A stretch of 64,000 nucleotides of DNA from positions 434,001 through 498,000 of the forward strand of contig JAQOTA010000061.1 in assembly GCA_029532415.1 (NCBI GenBank), given 5' to 3'. Below are positions 60,544-64,000 of the stretch, piece by piece. The translations under genes were made by a program, and so were the position numbers. Under the pieces are notes generated by a model that saw nothing but the letters and a program-made list of their open reading frames with translations, did no database searches and was not told where the DNA came from. Source of the DNA: Marasmius tenuissimus (lineage: Eukaryota; Basidiomycota; Agaricomycetes; Agaricales; Marasmiaceae). How positions within the stretch are numbered: position 1 is the first letter of the stretch; each line of letters begins with the position of its first letter.

Positions 60544-63500
60544 CTAGCGGACCGTTTTGGCTACAGGCTTGGCCCTTGGTCGGGTAGATGCCTTTTTGGC
60601 ATCAATCTTGATGTGATCAGCCCTCTCTGTCTCTTCCTTCTTCTTCCAGGCAAGAGTGTACGTGTCACTCTTGTAATTTTCCCCGACCTTGAACACATTA
60701 TTAGTAGCATGTCTAGAAATAGCCACGAGCCATTGAAATACCTCATCATTTTCCCATACATGGTATGTCCTTCCATTATCATCGGGGAAGTATGCGTAGG
60801 GATCCCAGTTGCGCTGATGGATTCCGACATCGAGTCCCCATTGTTGCTGTCCCGCGGAACTAAGGTTGAATTTCGGAGCAAACATTCGATCTTCTAGTAA
60901 GGCAAGTGACTGGTAGTCAACATCGTCAACGAGTGGAAGGTCCTGACCATCTTGCGTCTTTCCCGTGTAGTCTACAAAACGTTTCCAAGCACAATTTTGA
61001 ATGAAATTGGTGCGATTTTTCCCTCGCTTCGGGCAACCGGAAAGCGACGCAAACTCTTCTTCATCTCGAGAGGCAATATAACGAAGTAGTGCCTCCTGAA
61101 GTGGGCCATCAGTGACCCATGTGTGTTTTTCTAGCTCCTTGACTCCCGGGACCATGTTGTAGACGAAATTCTTGATTTGTGATCTTAATGTCACGGGTAA
61201 ACCACCTGTCAGGGGGACAACAGTTCGTTTGTTGTCGTTTCGATATTGAATGGTGGGAAATTGCAACGGGCTCTGCCTATCTGGATGATGAATCAAAGTG
61301 TAAAGATCATTGATATGTGGCTCGAGTCGGCGCCGGATATCAGTCGTGAACCTTGCTGAGTTCAATGGAGTCTCCTCCTCTTCCCGTTCAATATTCTTGA
61401 GGTTGACCTCCCGAGTAGTCATCCAAATGCCAAGCTGGAGTCAAGCTCTTAGTCTCAATGTCTAGGGCTCAAGATGGAGGAATCTTTACCCGAGTCTCCC
61501 GCCTGTCCTTGACAGAATTTGACAGAGTGTCACGCATATGCTTCACCTGTACTTTTCCATAACTTCCTGGCTTGTGTCTTGCACCATCTTCAGGGCAATT
61601 GCCTCGCCAAAACTTGACTAGATACTTGGAGTTCTGGGTAACTGGCTCACTGAGAGGCTCGATCAGCTGGACCGGGTAGTAATATATACCATCCTTGGCA
61701 AGGACAGTACTTCCTCGACTGCGGCTCAATTAGTAGAATGCCGCTGAATAATTGTGTGAGATCTAGCTTACATTAAGCGGCCTATAAGAGCATTGAGAGG
61801 TTGAACTTCATCTGTATCAATTGGGCTTTAGCTGAAGTTAGTCGATGCGAAAGTCGGAGAATGATGCCCAAGACCCACCACTCAGAATAGTAGCGATTTT
61901 TCCAGTTACCCCAGAAACCCGGAGTCCCAATGCACATGTAGCATTTGAATGTCTCCCGAATGGCGGCTTCACCACCTAACTGGCATGCAACGTGATGCCA
62001 GGTATTGCAGAGCTCGCATTGGACCGTCTGTTGTTTGATATGTTGACGATCTCCATCTTTGGTCTCTCCACAACGACACTGGAATGGGACAAGGGAGCTT
62101 TGGGTTGATGACGAGGGTGGAGGATCCATGGAGAGAAATGAAGTGGCATTGCTACCACAAGATAGACTCCTTGTACTTGAGGGTGGTTTATCTACCCATA
62201 GCTCTCGTTCAGTAGCCCATCATTGTACTAATTCATCCTGAATGAGAATACGTACCTTGAAGTCCACATTTGTTGGGCTCAGCTTCGTATTCTTTTGACG
62301 GGTTGAAGCGAATTTTGAGCCGGGAGATAGCATCTTTCGATAACCATAACTGGCTGTCTGGTGGTACTTCGGAGTATCCCGGTTTAGTAAACCGAGGAGA
62401 CTCGTTCCGTGCTTCAGATTGCGAAATATTGAGGTCAATTCCAGTATGGTCCATCAACAGTCGGATTTGATGATTCCAAACCCAATCCTGTGCCGTAGAC
62501 CCTCCCTTCAGGGTGTAGAATACCGACGCAGTAACGTACCCATTCAGAATTCTCTGAGGATCAACACCGGTGAGAAGCTGGCCAACACCTCCTTTCCCTT
62601 CACGAACACTGAAACCACCATTGGCCATACCATTGTAGCTGAACACAGCATTCATCCGAGTGGGGGTGTTGGTTGTCGCTGTAAACCTCCCAATGTAGTG
62701 TACCTGATTGTAGAACGAGCCACCGATCAGCTCGTAAACCACTCCGGCGGACTTCGCATCTTCTTCGTTCCCGAACGGATAAACATGCCGGGGAAAGTTC
62801 CATTTTGCCTTATCGAATGGTTGGTTGATGGAAACAATTAGGGTTTGGGGAAGAGAAAGGACGAGCTGAGAGTGAACAGCTTCTCCATGACGATGACGGG
62901 TGCCTTCAGTTGCTCTCCAACATGGAATTGGCGACCCAGAATTATCAGTTATCGAGACCTGTGCCTGAAGATACCTATCAAATCGACCTCCAGCAGAAAT
63001 GTGATCATTAGGCTGAAGGTCAACAACTGGGCTTTCCCGCCTAATGTCTCCAACTCGGTAGTGCCCAATGGCATGATCGGAATCCAAGGATTGTAGGCCC
63101 GCATCCCCAGTACAAAATGAGACATCAAGAGATCGAATTGAGAAGTGGCGCTGAAGAGTAATCTGAGAGGGCGGAAGGGGTGCGGACCTTACCCCAGTGT
63201 GCTCGCAGATCGGATACCATGAAAGACAATCGGAGAGCCAGCATACGTCGTTCTCGAAAGCATTCATCTTTCGGCTTCGGGTGAGGCTACTCGGATACCC
63301 ATTTTTGTGAGTTACAAGTGCCGTTCGGAGCTGGATCTTTGATGAAGTCAGGTCGTCCTTGATGGTCGCAATATCTGTGTTCTCAAGAAGCGACAATCGT
63401 CGCAAGTTGAGTGCTGCAAATACGCTCCGGAAGGGCATTTCCCAGTCATCTTCAATCTCAATCACCTCTTCTATGGCTGTCCAGTTTCGGACTAAAGTCC

Positions 63501-64000
63501 AAAACAGCAACTCAAGCGAAGTATCCAGCCAACAAGAGTTGTCACCCCACTCGTATCCAATCAACCGGCTCAATGATGACAGTATAGTCAGCCGCTCTCG
63601 ATGACTGCCCTGCAAACCTTCCATAATATAACTTCGAATGATTGCATTCACATCCTTTCGTGTGACTGATATTGTGCGAGTTGGAAGTGGTGTATCATGA
63701 AATTTGGTGTGAGGTTCAGGGAGGTTGGGGTGGGTTCGAAGCTGGTAGTTAAGCCGGTTCTGCTTCACCTCAGATGATTTGATTGTCTGGGAAGGGGAGG
63801 GAATGGATACTCCGTGCCATTCAGAATCGTCGGAGTCGCTTTCGGTAGTGGGGTCGTGTGAGTCTTGAACATCAGAAATACCACACCATTCGGGGTCTGA
63901 ACTAATGTTGATAGAAGACGAGTCGGATGGTGAGGAAGACGGAACAAATTGGGGGCAATACGGTCCCTTCGGTTTTCCTTTGTATTGGGCCTCTGCCTTC
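60544..64000 (-). CDS. USP-like cysteine peptidase with PHD finger (5' end beyond window)
   Basis: Five exons, complement(60544..61434, 61490..61718, 61772..61825, 61879..62191, 62256..>64000), join in phase with 53-64 nt introns. An acidic Ser-rich segment leads to a peptidase module with a Cys box GDNSCWLDTSLELLF (compare the USP form GNTCYMNSxLQ) and, about 240 residues on, a His box VVYELIGGSFYNQVHYIGRF. A PHD finger follows: CRCGETKDG, VQCELCNTWHHVACQ, FKCYMC (Cys4-His-Cys3). The rest (YYYPVQLIEPLSEP, KYLVKFWRGNCPED) may be a chromatin-reader-like beta domain. The tail is basic. It is probably carried by the surrounding mobile element and might deubiquitinate or remodel host chromatin proteins; this is inference. 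Confidence 0.75.

Larger units (their letters stand above)
59595..64000. mobile_element. Mobile-element-like insertion, left part (right end beyond window)
   Basis: Homology of paralogue 3 stops abruptly after GGTATTCTGG at 59594, where new sequence begins GGGGCGCGAGAAAATGCAGG. The first 60 bases contain AGGTGAAGGCC and GGCCTGCACC in opposite orientations, and a dense array of GGCCTTCACCT-like repeats follows at 60.1-60.4 kb. Behind this lies a minus-strand multi-exon gene for a peptidase/PHD protein. Terminal plus subterminal repeats and insertion into a gene fit a large DNA transposon, but the right end and any transposase are outside the window. Confidence 0.6.

Noticed and set aside
1..64000. 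CRISPR arrays, bacterial operons, rRNA or tRNA genes
   Set aside because: Spliceosomal introns and eukaryotic families throughout; no regular spaced repeats and no cloverleaf-like sequence found by eye.

Overview
The window comes from a filamentous fungus, most likely an agaricomycete basidiomycete. Genes are split by many 50-65 nt GT-AG introns. The families present are typical of that group: BTB/POZ proteins with the ELVVFQVED signature, DUF6535 membrane proteins, F-box proteins, a class-3 secreted lipase, a Kre9/Knh1-like GPI protein, and giant DUF6606-DUF3638-DUF3645 proteins. All exon structures here were read by eye from splice signals, reading phase and paralogue comparison; a boundary may be off by a base.

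Layout. 1-2.1 kb: two BTB/POZ genes on the minus strand, the first cut by the window edge. 2.9-4.1 kb: a secreted lipase. 5.2-8.5 kb: a full-length DUF6535 gene and a truncated paralogue. 9.4-10.4 kb: a GPI-anchored Kre9/Knh1-like wall protein. 10.4-13.1 kb: no gene that I can support. 13.1-47.1 kb: a block of duplicated modules. It holds two complete ~9.5-kb copies of the giant P-loop gene (14.2-23.8 and 33.5-43.0, both minus), each with the same decayed 3' flank. They are separated by an F-box gene (27.4-29.2) and three copies (R1, R2, R3) of a dispersed non-coding repeat family; an F-box/LRR pseudogene and a fragment of it lie in or beside R3 and R2. 47.7-49.3 kb: a divergent, nearly identical pair of small secreted cysteine-rich proteins with matching TATA boxes. 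49.5-49.7 kb: a MITE with TA target sites. 51.2-52.5 kb: an orphan gene. 54.5-59.6 kb: a third, inverted and dead copy of the giant gene. 59.6 kb to the right edge: a mobile-element-like insertion with subterminal GGCCTTCACCT repeats and a USP-like peptidase/PHD-finger gene.

The most interesting part is the giant-gene cluster. The two live paralogues (about 3,070 residues each) are almost identical at their 3' ends but only about 60% identical at the N-terminus, which suggests gene conversion. The third copy records successive damage: a changed splice donor, a 486-bp solo LTR flanked by a 5-bp target duplication, a nonsense codon, and truncation by the 59.6-kb element. The protein looks like a superfamily-2 NTPase or helicase, with a Walker A, an acidic Walker B-like DESDE and an arginine-rich CMRMRKLGRG motif. 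Its biochemical role is not established.
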